DNA of 64,000 nt from Chitinophagales bacterium (GCA_017303855.1 JAFLBL010000016.1:25674-89673), one strand, 5' to 3'; positions 25,371 to 34,886 are shown, counted from the first letter of the stretch. Program-made: numbers and translations. Notes: a model not told the origin generated them from the letters alone.

Positions 25371-26159
25371 TCAGTATTTCAAAATGTCGCGGATGAAATT
25401 ATGGTACTCGTCAAAGGAAGGAAGATTGTTGTGTCCGCCCCCGATTATGCGGATTAATGTCACTTTTTGCGGGTTTAGTTTTTGCAGGGCTTCACTGTGC
25501 CGGATAGGGATCAGCCAGTCGCGTGTACCATGCAGGATGTAGGTATGACATTTTACTTTTGGCAGCCACAGGTCGGTACGCAATTTAAACCGCAGCACCA
25601 GGCGCAGGGGCAGCATCGGCAAAAAGCGTTCGATGACGCGGATAAAACTGAAATACGGCGCGTCGAGAAGCAGGTAACGGGGCTGGTTATCCGAAGCCAG
25701 TTTACTGGCAAAGCCGCTGCCCATGCTCCGGCCATAAATAATCAGGTGATCTTCGGGATAGGTTTCCTTCAGTTTGTTATAGACAAACTGCATATCCGAC
25801 AGCATTTCTTTTTCACTCCGTTTCCCCGTGCTTTTGCCAAAGCCGCGGTAATCCACCAGCACCACGTCATAATCAAAGCGGTAAAAATCCTTTGCATACC
25901 TGGCCCAGCCCTTAATACTCCGGGTATTGCCATGAAAATAAAGAATCAATCCCTTGGGCTTTTCCCGGAAAAAATGCAGCCCGTTGATCCGCACCCCCGG
26001 CTCTATATCAAAAAAATATTCGCGGAACGGCACATCATACTTAAACTGGAAATCAGGTCTTAATTTCTCCGGTTTGAAAATGAATTTTTCCTGGAAGAAA
26101 TAAGCAATCAGGGAAAGAAACGAGATACCAATTATTATATACCAGATGAGTGAGGGCAA
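25371..26159 (-). CDS. Membrane-anchored alpha/beta hydrolase, second paralog
   Basis: 262 residues with the same plan as the gene at 23121-23930. It has one N-terminal helix (LIWYIIIGISFLSLIAYFF), then LILYFHGNTRSIKGW, DYRGFGKSTG, nucleophile elbow GRSMGSG, Asp in GTRDWLIP and His in GGGHNNL. Likely a periplasm-facing serine hydrolase of the BEM46/ABHD13 group; substrate unknown. The start is a TTG at 26159 because no ATG or GTG lies in frame between it and the upstream stop. The 304 bp upstream of the start carry an R1 remnant and a heptamer array. Confidence 0.82.
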   Translation of the reverse strand: MPSLIWYIIIGISFLSLIAYFFQEKFIFKPEKLRPDFQFKYDVPFREYFFDIEPGVRINGLHFFREKPKGLILYFHGNTRSIKGWARYAKDFYRFDYDVVLVDYRGFGKSTGKRSEKEMLSDMQFVYNKLKETYPEDHLIIYGRSMGSGFASKLASDNQPRYLLLDAPYFSFIRVIERFLPMLPLRLVLRFKLRTDLWLPKVKCHTYILHGTRDWLIPIRHSEALQKLNPQKVTLIRIIGGGHNNLPSFDEYHNFIRDILKY

Positions 26160-26194
26160 TGAGGCTTGGTTTGGTGCAATATACGGAAATCAGT

Positions 26195-26350
26195 TGTGAG
26201 ATGTGAGATGACAGTAAATACATAACACACGAAGCGCCGTACTTCGTAGTGAGGTGCCGGGTGTCAGTTGCCAATAGCGACGTTCCATCCGAAGCGCCGT
26301 ACTTCGTACTTCTAACTTCGTACTTGAATTGCCAGGTGCCGGAAGTTACT
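26195..26350 (-). repeat. R1 remnant (copy 6, minus strand)
   Basis: On the minus strand it reads GTACGAAGTACGGCGCTTCGG, GGAACGTC, a CACCCGG/CACCTCA pair, and a second unit ACGAAGTACGGCGCTTCG followed by CATCTCACATCTCAC. These are the two ~65-bp units of R1; both hairpins are missing. It is the only copy on the minus strand and the only one away from the 11.7-16.4 kb cluster. Confidence 0.7.
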
Positions 26351-26433
26351 TAGTAGTCCGTCGCCCACAAAGTCAACTATCAGGTAGCTGTTTAAAATAA
26401 TGAGTAACTTCACTTTTTACGTAAACGACTACA

Positions 26434-26468
26434 AACTACTAACTACTAACTACGAACTACCGACTAAT
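26434..26468. repeat. Heptamer array containing the kup stop codon
   Basis: Five gapless units: AACTACT twice, AACTACG, AACTACC, GACTAAT. The kup TAG stop (26464-26466, minus strand) lies at positions 3-5 of the last unit, exactly as in the fadN-like gene, where the last unit is also GACTAAT. Confidence 0.82.
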
Positions 26469-28440
26469 CCTCTACTCGTTTCAACTTCAGATTCGTTACC
26501 GGTGATACAATCAGCGGGAATTTTTCCACCGTTACGTTGGCAAGGTCAAGCCCGAAGCCTTTCTCTTCGGAGAGACTGTGTTCCTTGAGCCAGAAGTGGA
26601 ATTTCATGACGATGCGTTCAAAGAAGGGGAGTTCGTTGTCCTGGCTCAGGTATTTCTCCATAACCATGAACTGGAAGTCACCCACAGTGCCGCTGTTGGC
26701 CAGGCTTTCGTACCGGCTGATAATATTCACTTCCTTATTGGCCACCAGGTCTTCCACTACTTTGCGGAACATCAGGTTTACCCGTGGCTCCATACGGAAC
26801 CCAAGACGGAAATCCACCCGGATAATATCATTGGGGATGATATGCTCTACTTTGTATTCGCAGGTATAAGGATCATCCACCGTGTCAATATGCACAAACC
26901 AGTAAATATCGGCGCGCTTGGGCTTCCGGTTAAGAATAGAGTAAATAATCTTGTGCTCTATTTCCTTCGGGTTATTGGCACTCGTCATATAGACCAGGTG
27001 TGTGGCATATTTGGGAACCGATTTGTCATTACTCAGTTCCTGGATTTTAGGAATATAATGTTCGAGCCGCACAAATTCCACATAGCGGTTCTTGATCTTA
27101 CGGGCCCTGTACCATACATACATTACCACAAACATCAGCAGACCGATAATAAGCGTGATATAACCGCCATGGGTGAATTTTACCATGAGTGCCACGAGGT
27201 AGCCGATTTCCACTACCAGGTAAAACCCGAGGAAAACGTAAATCCAGACGGATTTGGCCCGCTGCAATACCAGGTAATTGGCATACAGCATGGTAGTGGC
27301 CAGCATGGTAACGATAATGGCCAGTCCGTAGGCAGCTTCCATATTGGATGATTTCCGGAAGAAAAGCACTACACCGGCACAACCGAGGAACATCAGGAAA
27401 TTAATCGTGGGTATAAACAACTGCCCCTTGGCTTCCGAAGGATACCGGATCCGGAGTTTGGGCCAAAGATTCAGCCGCATGGCTTCACTGATCAGCGTAA
27501 AGGCACCGGAGATCATCGCCTGACTGGCAATGATCGCGGCGGTGGTGGCAATAATCACCCCGGGTATGATAAACCAATGGGGCATCAGGTTATAAAATGC
27601 GTTTATACTGAGACTGCTTTTTACTTCCGGTGTTATTTTAAGCCCGGAATGATGATAGAGCAGGTAGGCGCCCTGGCCAAAATAATGGACAAGCAGACAG
27701 ATTTTTACATAGATCCAGGACATACGGATATTACCCCGGCCGCAGTGCCCGAGATCGCTGTAGAGGGCTTCGGCTCCGGTAGTACAGAGAAATACCGCAC
27801 CGAGTAACCAGAATCCTTCCTTATAGGTCTGGAGAAAATGGATGGCGTAATAGGGACTGAGGGCTTTGAATATAGCCATATCGTCAAACACGTGCACTAA
27901 ACCAAGTACCAGCAGCATGGTAAACCAGATAAACATCACCGGTCCGAACAGCTTACCGATGGACGCCGTACCAAACTGCTGCATGAAGAAGAATAAAGTG
28001 AGAATGGACAAAACGATAATCACTACGGTATCGCTGCCATCCTGTATACCCAGGCTGGGCAGCTGTTTTAATCCCTCCACCGCTGATGTAATGGAGATGG
28101 GAGGGGTAATGATACCATCGGCCAGCAGGGAAGCACCCCCGATCATGGCCGGTATTACCAGCCATTTTTTTCGCCGGCGTACCAGGGCATACAGCGCGAA
28201 TGTGCCGCCCTCACCCCGGTTATCTGCCCGTAATACGAGCACCACATATTTAATAGTGGTCTGAAATGTAAGGGTCCAGATAATACAGGATAATGTTCCC
28301 AGGATGAGTTCCTCATTTACGACCCGGTCGCCGATGATGGCATTGAACACGTAGAGAGGAGAAGTTCCGATATCGCCGTAAATGATGCCGAGCGCGATCA
28401 GTAATCCGGCGGCCGTAACTTTGTTCGTCGTGTGTTTCAC
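26464..28440 (-). CDS. kup: KUP-family potassium uptake transporter
   Basis: 658 residues. The N-terminal signature GIIYGDIGTSPLY (residues 18-30) is diagnostic, followed by about 12 membrane helices (including the GGASLLADGIITPPISITSAVEG stretch of the family) to about residue 440 and a ~200-residue cytoplasmic tail. It takes up K+ by proton symport in the inner membrane. Length matches the family (about 620-670). No neighbouring K+ genes are seen. The stop is embedded in a heptamer array. Confidence 0.95.
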   Translation of the reverse strand: MKHTTNKVTAAGLLIALGIIYGDIGTSPLYVFNAIIGDRVVNEELILGTLSCIIWTLTFQTTIKYVVLVLRADNRGEGGTFALYALVRRRKKWLVIPAMIGGASLLADGIITPPISITSAVEGLKQLPSLGIQDGSDTVVIIVLSILTLFFFMQQFGTASIGKLFGPVMFIWFTMLLVLGLVHVFDDMAIFKALSPYYAIHFLQTYKEGFWLLGAVFLCTTGAEALYSDLGHCGRGNIRMSWIYVKICLLVHYFGQGAYLLYHHSGLKITPEVKSSLSINAFYNLMPHWFIIPGVIIATTAAIIASQAMISGAFTLISEAMRLNLWPKLRIRYPSEAKGQLFIPTINFLMFLGCAGVVLFFRKSSNMEAAYGLAIIVTMLATTMLYANYLVLQRAKSVWIYVFLGFYLVVEIGYLVALMVKFTHGGYITLIIGLLMFVVMYVWYRARKIKNRYVEFVRLEHYIPKIQELSNDKSVPKYATHLVYMTSANNPKEIEHKIIYSILNRKPKRADIYWFVHIDTVDDPYTCEYKVEHIIPNDIIRVDFRLGFRMEPRVNLMFRKVVEDLVANKEVNIISRYESLANSGTVGDFQFMVMEKYLSQDNELPFFERIVMKFHFWLKEHSLSEEKGFGLDLANVTVEKFPLIVSPVTNLKLKRVED

Positions 28441-28533
28441 TGTTAAGTATTTGTTTTATTCTGGCAGACCGTTAGTCTGGCCGGTTGCCCGGCTCCCGCA
28501 GGTACAGATTTTGTTACTGTAACGGCAGAATGA

Positions 28534-28541
28534 CAAAGGTA
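28534..28541 (-). promoter_or_regulatory. Possible -7 box for kup
   Basis: TACCTTTG on the minus strand matches TAnnTTTG perfectly and would give an ~87-bp leader. No good -33 TTTG at the right distance is seen. Confidence 0.4.
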
Positions 28542-28724
28542 TAGGCAAAATATTGTTACAACGATCAACCCGGGCAACTTTCATTTTCCCTTTTTGTTAT
28601 ATGGAAATGTCCGGGCAACCCTGAAAATACCGGCTCATTTTGGTGCCGGCATGTAAAATTGCACCAAATTGCATCTGTTATGCATCCGGGTCTGTCCCGC
28701 TTCGTAACTTTAAACGAAATAAGT

Positions 28725-30257
28725 ATGAAACGCTTTCTGTTCAATACCTGTCTGACCGCCCTGCTGGCTGCCGCCTTTTCCATGCCGGCCAATGCCCAGA
28801 AAATCGTCTATTCAGAAAAAGACAATGATGATACCCGACGCCTCAACTTTGAAATAGTGGGTAAAATCGGCGGCAATTTCCAGATTTATAAAAATGCCCG
28901 CAGCCGGAGCTGGATTACGGTCCTGGATAATGAAATGCGGGAAGTGGGCAAATCCGTCCTGGATTTTCTGCCCAACGATGACCGGATGATCAATGTCGAT
29001 TTCTTCCCTTATGCCAACCACAGCTGGATGGTATACCAGTATGAACGCCGGAATGTGATTTATTGCATGGCCGCCCAACTGGATGGTATGGGTAAGAAAA
29101 CCGGGGAAGTAATGGAACTGGACACCACCCATATCGGATTCACTGCTGATAATAAGATCTATTCAGCCATCAGCAGTGAGGATAAAAAAAGGATCAGTAT
29201 TTTTAAAATCAACAGCCGGAATAAAAGACTTTTTCTCATGACCACCCTGCTCTTTGACGAAAAGCTGCAGTTGCTGAAAAAAAGCCGGCTGGAAATTCCG
29301 ATGGAGGAAAGAAATGAAAACCTGGGTGATTTTAACCTGGACAATGACGGAGACCTTGTTTTTTCCCGATTCCTCCGTACCGGTAACGATAATATCAGTT
29401 CGGCATCCTTCCTGATTAAAAAGGCGCAGGAAGATACCCTGATTCAAAAAACGCTGACGATTGAAAAGACCTGGCTGGATGAAATCCATATTAAAGTGGA
29501 TAATCATAACAAACGCTATTTCCTGACCTCCTTTTTCTATACCGAACGCCGGGGTAATATTGACGGCTACTACTTTTATATCTGGGATAAAATGGCCGAT
29601 AAACCACTGGTGGAAACGGTGAGTCTTTTCACCGATGAACTGCGCCGGGAAGCCCGGGGAGACGCCAGTATGAAAATGGCCTTTAATGATTTCTTTATCC
29701 GGAATATCATTACCCGAAGGGACGGCGGATTCCTGATTGCCAGCGAATCCTATTTTACCACTTCCCGGTTCAATAACTGGAACCGCTGGGATTATCTCTA
29801 TGGCTCGCCTTACTGGGGTACCGGGTTTAATAATTATTATTCGCCCTATTATGACCGCTTCTGGTGGAACAGGGGGAGTACCAGCAACCAGAGCTCCCGT
29901 CATCATGCCGACCATGTTACCGTATTGTCTTTCGATAGCCAGGGCAAAATGGAATGGAGCAATGTGGTGGCCAAGGAACAGTTTGACGATGAGGGCGGCG
30001 ACCTGATCTCCTACCAGCTGATGAATACCGGGGAAGCGATTCATTTTCTTTTTAACCAGATGGAAAGGCGGAATAACCTGCTGAGTGATTATGCCGTAAG
30101 CCCGGCCGGGGAAATGACCCGGAACCCGACCCTGAAGAACCTGGATAAAGGGTATGAGTTTATGCCCAAACTGGGCAAACAGGTCAGTGCAAAACAAATG
30201 ATCATTCCTTGTTTGTATCGTAACTATATTTGTTTTGCCAAAATCGATTACAACTAA
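28725..30257 (+). CDS. Secreted protein of unknown function (510 residues)
   Basis: Starts at 28725 (MKRFLFNTCLTALLAAAFSMPANAQ), which gives a clean signal peptide cut after ANA; the longer frame from 28659 would place an unlikely leader before it. The mature part is rich in Asp, Asn and aromatic residues (RRDGGFLIASESYFTTSRFNNW, YYSPYYDRFWWNRGSTSNQSS) and has repeated hydrophobic-strand spacing, suggesting a beta-propeller-like fold. I cannot name the family. It ends only 22 bp before the DUF6427 gene on the same strand, so the two are probably transcribed together. Confidence 0.75.
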   Translation: MKRFLFNTCLTALLAAAFSMPANAQKIVYSEKDNDDTRRLNFEIVGKIGGNFQIYKNARSRSWITVLDNEMREVGKSVLDFLPNDDRMINVDFFPYANHSWMVYQYERRNVIYCMAAQLDGMGKKTGEVMELDTTHIGFTADNKIYSAISSEDKKRISIFKINSRNKRLFLMTTLLFDEKLQLLKKSRLEIPMEERNENLGDFNLDNDGDLVFSRFLRTGNDNISSASFLIKKAQEDTLIQKTLTIEKTWLDEIHIKVDNHNKRYFLTSFFYTERRGNIDGYYFYIWDKMADKPLVETVSLFTDELRREARGDASMKMAFNDFFIRNIITRRDGGFLIASESYFTTSRFNNWNRWDYLYGSPYWGTGFNNYYSPYYDRFWWNRGSTSNQSSRHHADHVTVLSFDSQGKMEWSNVVAKEQFDDEGGDLISYQLMNTGEAIHFLFNQMERRNNLLSDYAVSPAGEMTRNPTLKNLDKGYEFMPKLGKQVSAKQMIIPCLYRNYICFAKIDYN

Positions 30258-30278
30258 TCCTTAATTCAGCCATACTGC

Positions 30279-31265
30279 GTGGTCGGACTATTCAAACAGA
30301 AGAACCCGGTAAATATATTTTTGCTCCTGGTGTTCGGGATACTGATCAGGATTCCCATGTTTTCGCATCCTCATAGTACGGTTAAGTCCGAAGGGGATGG
30401 CATATTGTTTAGCGGCCTGCTGGATATGATGCAGTCCGCAAAGGCCTCCCCGCATCTTTACCCGTTATTCACGTTTGCGCTGCTGTATATACAGGCGCTG
30501 ATGCTGAACCGTTTTATTACCAGTCACCGGATGATGAGCCGCCCCACTTATTTCCCGGGGATGGCCTACCTGCTGATTACCGCGCTTATCCCGGAGTGGA
30601 ATTATTTCACCGCCCCGCTGATTGTAAATACATTTTTGCTGATTGTTCTCTCCGCCCTTTTCCGGATTTACAATCAACCGTCGGCCCGGGGCACTATTTT
30701 TAATATTGGTCTGGCGCTGGGCATCTCCGCCTTTTTCTATTTCCCGGCTATTGTTTATACCGGTTTTATTCTGCTGGCCCTGATGGTTATGCGTCCTTTC
30801 CGCCTGAATGAATGGGTGCTTTGTATTCTCGGTGTCATGGCTCCCTTTTATTTTTATGCCGCTTACCTGTTTATTACGGGTCCCTGGATCTGGTCGGATT
30901 TTCTGCCGCATATAGCTTTCCGGTTGCCGGCCATTACCCAGACCGCCTGGATGGCAGGGGCCGTGTTTTTGCTGACCATTCCGTTCCTGATCGGCAGTTA
31001 TTATGTGCAGGACAGCCTCCGGAAAATGCTGATCCAGGTCCGCAAAGGCTGGAGCCTTGTCTTACTCTATTTACTGGTGGCCATCCTGGTGCCATTTGTC
31101 AATAATAACGACAGCCTGGCCAACTGGGTTATGGCTGCCGTGCCCTTTGCCGCCTTCCACGCCTGTACCTATCATTATTCCACCCTCCGGATAATTCCCA
31201 ACCTGGTATTCTGGCTTTCCGTGGCCCTGATTATTGCCTTCCAGTATGCGGGTCCGGGCTGGTAA
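30279..31265 (+). CDS. DUF6427-like multi-pass membrane protein
   Basis: 328 residues with about nine hydrophobic segments through the whole length (NIFLLLVFGILIRIP, YLLITALIPEW, NTFLLIVLSALF, LVLLYLLVAILVPF). It resembles the Bacteroidota DUF6427 group, whose function is unknown. The loop FITSHRMMSRPTYFPGMAYLL fits the group. It starts with GTG at 30279 (VVGLFKQ); no ATG is nearby. Spacing to the gene before is 22 bp, and purQ begins 59 bp after its end behind its own likely promoter. Confidence 0.7.
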   Translation: MVGLFKQKNPVNIFLLLVFGILIRIPMFSHPHSTVKSEGDGILFSGLLDMMQSAKASPHLYPLFTFALLYIQALMLNRFITSHRMMSRPTYFPGMAYLLITALIPEWNYFTAPLIVNTFLLIVLSALFRIYNQPSARGTIFNIGLALGISAFFYFPAIVYTGFILLALMVMRPFRLNEWVLCILGVMAPFYFYAAYLFITGPWIWSDFLPHIAFRLPAITQTAWMAGAVFLLTIPFLIGSYYVQDSLRKMLIQVRKGWSLVLLYLLVAILVPFVNNNDSLANWVMAAVPFAAFHACTYHYSTLRIIPNLVFWLSVALIIAFQYAGPGW

Positions 31266-31294
31266 TCCTGCATACCGATTCCCGGTCGATTACA

Positions 31295-31302
31295 TATCTT
31301 TG
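31295..31302 (+). promoter_or_regulatory. Likely -7 box for purQ
   Basis: TATCTTTG fits TAnnTTTG perfectly and lies 21 bp before the purQ start. A matching -33 TTTG is not clear, so this is a partial promoter. Confidence 0.45.
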
Positions 31303-31323
31303 TCCCTCAAAATCACCTCCGAT

Positions 31324-31995
31324 ATGAAATTTGGCGTTGTTGTTTTTCCGGGTTCCAATTGCGACAGGGATATGTATGATGCATTGCATGACGACCTGGG
31401 TCAGGATGTACGGATGCTCTGGCACAAAGACCGGGACCTGAGCGCGTTTACCACCGACGATTGTATCATCCTGCCGGGTGGATTTTCCTATGGTGATTAC
31501 CTGCGTTGCGGGGCTATTGCGCGGTTCAGTCCGATGATGCAGTCCGTTATCGAATTCGCCAATGCCGGGGGGAAAGTGTTCGGGGTGTGCAACGGATTCC
31601 AGATTCTTTGTGAATCGCACCTGCTGCCCGGTGGCCTGCTCCGCAACAGCCATCAGCAGTTTGTTTGTAAGAATGTATATATCACCAATGAAACCGGCAA
31701 ACCCTATAAGATACCGGTAGCGCATGGAGAAGGGCGGTACTATGCCGATGAGCAGACCCTTGACAAACTGGAAGCCAATGGCCAGGTGATTTTTTATTAT
31801 TGCGATGAAAACGGGAAAATAGGAGCTGCCGGTAATCCCAATGGTTCCACCCGTCATATTGCCGGTATATGCAACGAAAGCCGGAATGTATTTGGCATGA
31901 TGCCACACCCGGAAAGAGCCTGTTCCGCTGCCCTGGGCAATACGGACGGACGGGAAATTATCCGGACGATGCTGATGGCCACGCAACTGGTATAA
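31324..31995 (+). CDS. purQ: Phosphoribosylformylglycinamidine synthase glutaminase subunit
   Basis: 223 residues of class I glutamine amidotransferase. It begins MKFGVVVFPGSNCDRD (family start). The nucleophile Cys is in VFGVCNGFQIL and the His-Glu pair in GMMPHPERA. It supplies ammonia from glutamine to PurL for the fourth step of purine synthesis. The ATG at 31324 fits the family; upstream in-frame codons to 31234 overlap the DUF6427 gene and are not supported. The partners PurL and PurS are not adjacent. Confidence 0.96.
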   Translation: MKFGVVVFPGSNCDRDMYDALHDDLGQDVRMLWHKDRDLSAFTTDDCIILPGGFSYGDYLRCGAIARFSPMMQSVIEFANAGGKVFGVCNGFQILCESHLLPGGLLRNSHQQFVCKNVYITNETGKPYKIPVAHGEGRYYADEQTLDKLEANGQVIFYYCDENGKIGAAGNPNGSTRHIAGICNESRNVFGMMPHPERACSAALGNTDGREIIRTMLMATQLV

Positions 31996-32136
31996 GCCTT
32001 TTTGCCTCTTGTAATCAGGAGAATGACTTTGTCACTTTTGTCACCAACAAAACCCGGTGGCGGGGTTAATTTTACAAAACGGATTTTAACAATTTATACC
32101 GGCGATAAGCAGGATTTTTGTATCGTCAATGATTAA

Positions 32137-32598
32137 ATGAAACACATGAAAAAAACCGTACTTGCCTTCTTCTTACTTGGTCTGGCCGCTGTGGCACAGG
32201 CGCAACTAAATCCCATTACCTGGAGTTTCAGTGCGCGTAAAATCGCCGATAAGACCTATGAAGTGCAATGCAAAGCCACGATTCTGACCAAATGGCATTT
32301 ATACTCCCAGACACAACCGGAAGACGCTGTTGCCATGCCGACCACATTTGTGTTCAGCCCGAACCCGCTCTTCTCCCTGGAAGGAAAAGTAAAAGAAACC
32401 GGCAAGCTGGAAAAGTATACGGATAAGACCCTGGGGGTGTCTGCCAACCAGTATTCCAATACGGTTACTTTTACGCAGGTGGTAAAACTGAAGGGCAAGG
32501 TTAAGACCAGTGTAACCGGCACGGTGGAATACCAGACCTGTGATGATGAGAAATGCCTGCCTCCTAAAAAAGTCAGTTTCAAAGTAGCTTTAAACTGA
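32137..32598 (+). CDS. Stand-alone DsbD alpha-domain-like periplasmic thiol protein
   Basis: 153 residues (150 if the second ATG at 32146 is used). Signal peptide MKKTVLAFFLLGLAAVAQAQ, then one immunoglobulin-like domain similar to the N-terminal domain of DsbD. The redox pair is intact in YQTCDDEKCLPPK. It should accept electrons from the membrane part of DsbD and pass them on in the periplasm. It lies 60 bp before a full-length DsbD homolog (32659-34602) whose own N-terminal domain has lost this cysteine pair. A terminator hairpin stands between the two genes. Confidence 0.85.
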   Translation: MKHMKKTVLAFFLLGLAAVAQAQLNPITWSFSARKIADKTYEVQCKATILTKWHLYSQTQPEDAVAMPTTFVFSPNPLFSLEGKVKETGKLEKYTDKTLGVSANQYSNTVTFTQVVKLKGKVKTSVTGTVEYQTCDDEKCLPPKKVSFKVALN

Positions 32599-32620
32599 TA
32601 AGTGTGTTATAAAGTATTAA

Positions 32621-32655
32621 AACGAGTTCCCTGAAAAAGAACTCGTTTGTTTTTT
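32621..32655 (+). terminator. Terminator or attenuator in front of dsbD
   Basis: Perfect 9-bp stem AACGAGTTC/GAACTCGTT (32621-32629 with 32639-32647) followed by TGTTTTTT. The T-run ends 4 bp before the dsbD ATG, so no separate promoter can fit in between. Confidence 0.85.
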
Positions 32656-32658
32656 AAA

Positions 32659-34602
32659 ATGAGAAACATGTTCAGTGTCGTTCGTTTTTTGTTTTTGGTG
32701 ATGGCCGGCGTGGCATTTATTTCCACCACGGCGCAAGACAGTACCGCTCTCTATAAATGGGAAGTCAGCAGTAAGAAAACAGGAGAGGGGGTGTATGAAA
32801 TTTCATTCAGTACCACGGCCACACAGGGCTACCAGCTCTATGCCCCGAACCAGGAACTGGGAGGCATCAAAACGGTTGAACTGTTGTTTCCGGACTCGGC
32901 GATTACCGCGGATCCGCTCTTCGGAGAAACGGGAACGGCTAACCGCTTTGCCAGCCCGATCTTCGATCAGACGGTGGTGAAAGTTTATGAGGGCAGCACT
33001 ACCTGGACCAGCCGTATTACAATAAAAGGGAGAGTGCCCGCTACCCTCCAGGGCAGCCTTACTTATTTCTACGGGAAAGGAGAAGAGTTCAGTCCCGACG
33101 CGCCATTGGCTTTTTCCGTAGCGTTGGAAGGCGGGGAAAAAGTGGCGGGGAGTAAAGTGTCCGCCATTGATATCCATAACCCGAAAGCGCCCTGCGGGGA
33201 TGAGGGTACCACGAATAAAAGTTTGCTGACGATTTTTTTACTGGGATTGCTGGGCGGATTAATAGCCCTGGTAACGCCCTGTGTGTTTCCGATGATTCCG
33301 GTAACGGTTACATTTTTTACCAAGAAATCAACCGACCGGAAAAAAGGCGTAACCAATGCGCTGCTATATGGGTTCTTTATTTTCCTGATTTATGTACTGA
33401 TCACGCTGCCCTTTCATGTTGCCGGGAAAGCCATCAGTCCGGAGATCTTTAATAATATTTCCACGAATGTGCCGCTGAACCTGCTCTTCTTTGCCATTTT
33501 TGTGGCATTTGCCCTTTCCTTTTTTGGCTTGTACGAAATCGGATTGCCGGCTTCTTTTGCCAATAAGGCGGATTCCAAATCGGGGCTTGGCAATATCGGG
33601 GGCATATTCTTTATGGCTACCACACTGGCCATCGTTTCATTTTCCTGCACCGGTCCTTTACTGGGTACCTTACTGGTAGGCGTAGCCGATCAGGGGGCCT
33701 GGCCGCTTACAGTGGGTGCGGCGGGCTTCGGTATTGCATTGGGATTACCTTTTGCCCTTTTTGCCATGTTCCCGCACTGGCTGCAATCCCTGCCCAAATC
33801 CGGCGGCTGGATGACGGATGTGAAAGTGGTACTGGGTTTCCTGGAGCTGGCCCTGGCGGTTAAGTTTTTATCCAACGCGGACCTGGTGATACAGTGGGGA
33901 CTGCTGAAGCGGGAAGTATTTATCGGACTCTGGATACTGATTGGATTGCTGATTGTGTTGTATTTGCTGGGCTGGTTGCGGATCGCACATAGTTCGCCGG
34001 TGAAGAAATTCGGCGTACTGCGGATCGGGTTTATCGTTTTGTTTGCGTCGGTAACCATTTACCTGTTGCCCGGATTGGTGAATGGACGGCTGGCCCTGAT
34101 CAGCGGATTTCCGCCGCCGCGTACCTATAGTCTGAATCCGCCCGAGCGTAAAGCCTTATTTGAACCGCTTCATAATGATTATACAGCGGCACTGGCAAGG
34201 GCAAAGGCGGAAAATAAACCGGTGCTGATTGATTTTACCGGATGGGCCTGTGTGAACTGCCGCCGGATGGAGGAGAATATCTGGCCGGATAAAATCGTGG
34301 ACAGCCTGATGCGGAATGAATTTGTGGTGGTATCCCTGTATGTGGATGAGCGGAAGAAACTTCCCTTACAGGAACAGACGGTGGAGAAACTGTCCAATAA
34401 TACGGAGAAGTCAATTGTTACGGTGGGGGATAAATGGGCCACGTTCCAGATTGAAAATTTCGGAGCTACTTCACAGCCGCAGTATGCGATATTGTCGCCC
34501 GACCAGGTGCTGCTTACCAAAACGAAATTCTATACGCCCGATGCAGATGAGTTTATTGAGTGGCTGGAATGCGGGCTGCGGACATTTCGGGGGAGTAAAT
34601 AA
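32659..34602 (+). CDS. dsbD: DsbD-like thiol:disulfide interchange protein
   Basis: 647 residues. Signal peptide, then a DsbD-alpha-like domain (about residues 30-170) lacking the usual CxxxxxC pair (here YFYGKGEEFSP). Eight or so membrane helices follow (from SLLTIFLLGLLGGLIALVTPCVFP), with the redox Cys in TPCVFPM and SFSCTGPLLG. A periplasmic thioredoxin-like domain has the CxxC motif WACVNCR. It passes electrons from cytoplasmic thioredoxin to periplasmic proteins. The stand-alone alpha domain upstream likely replaces the lost one. The ATG at 32659 was chosen over an in-frame TTG at 32647 inside the terminator; the ATG at 32668 is also possible. Confidence 0.9.
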   Translation: MRNMFSVVRFLFLVMAGVAFISTTAQDSTALYKWEVSSKKTGEGVYEISFSTTATQGYQLYAPNQELGGIKTVELLFPDSAITADPLFGETGTANRFASPIFDQTVVKVYEGSTTWTSRITIKGRVPATLQGSLTYFYGKGEEFSPDAPLAFSVALEGGEKVAGSKVSAIDIHNPKAPCGDEGTTNKSLLTIFLLGLLGGLIALVTPCVFPMIPVTVTFFTKKSTDRKKGVTNALLYGFFIFLIYVLITLPFHVAGKAISPEIFNNISTNVPLNLLFFAIFVAFALSFFGLYEIGLPASFANKADSKSGLGNIGGIFFMATTLAIVSFSCTGPLLGTLLVGVADQGAWPLTVGAAGFGIALGLPFALFAMFPHWLQSLPKSGGWMTDVKVVLGFLELALAVKFLSNADLVIQWGLLKREVFIGLWILIGLLIVLYLLGWLRIAHSSPVKKFGVLRIGFIVLFASVTIYLLPGLVNGRLALISGFPPPRTYSLNPPERKALFEPLHNDYTAALARAKAENKPVLIDFTGWACVNCRRMEENIWPDKIVDSLMRNEFVVVSLYVDERKKLPLQEQTVEKLSNNTEKSIVTVGDKWATFQIENFGATSQPQYAILSPDQVLLTKTKFYTPDADEFIEWLECGLRTFRGSK

Positions 34603-34625
34603 GCGGGAGAAAAATGCGCTTTCTG

Positions 34626-34886
34626 CCTGCCGGCAGAGTTTCACACATAGGAACATAGGGACATAGATTCCATAGAATACAGTCCAGTGGTTCAACGATT
34701 GGAAAATTATATAAATCCGCAGGTTTAGTTCACATAGTTATCACCTGCGGTGATGTGAACCGTTTTAAATAAACTTTAATCCTGTTTAATGCTTCTGTAT
34801 AAAACAAAGCCCGATCAGCAACGAATACCTGCTTTGTACACCCAATGAAAATTGAGCATTGATCATTGGACGTTGAACATTTTTCT
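34626..34886 (+). repeat. R2 repeat copy A
   Basis: In order: CCTGCCGGCAG palindrome; an 8-mer array of CATAGGAA type; the palindrome GTTCACAT...GATGTGAAC (34728-34760) with core ATCACC-TGC-GGTGAT; a diverged middle; and four 7-mers of ATTGAGC type ending near 34880. Confidence 0.75.

Noticed and set aside
28441..28533. c-di-AMP riboswitch in the kup leader
   Set aside because: The leader has GAGCCGGGCAACC, which looks a little like the ydaO motif, but the other conserved parts are missing.
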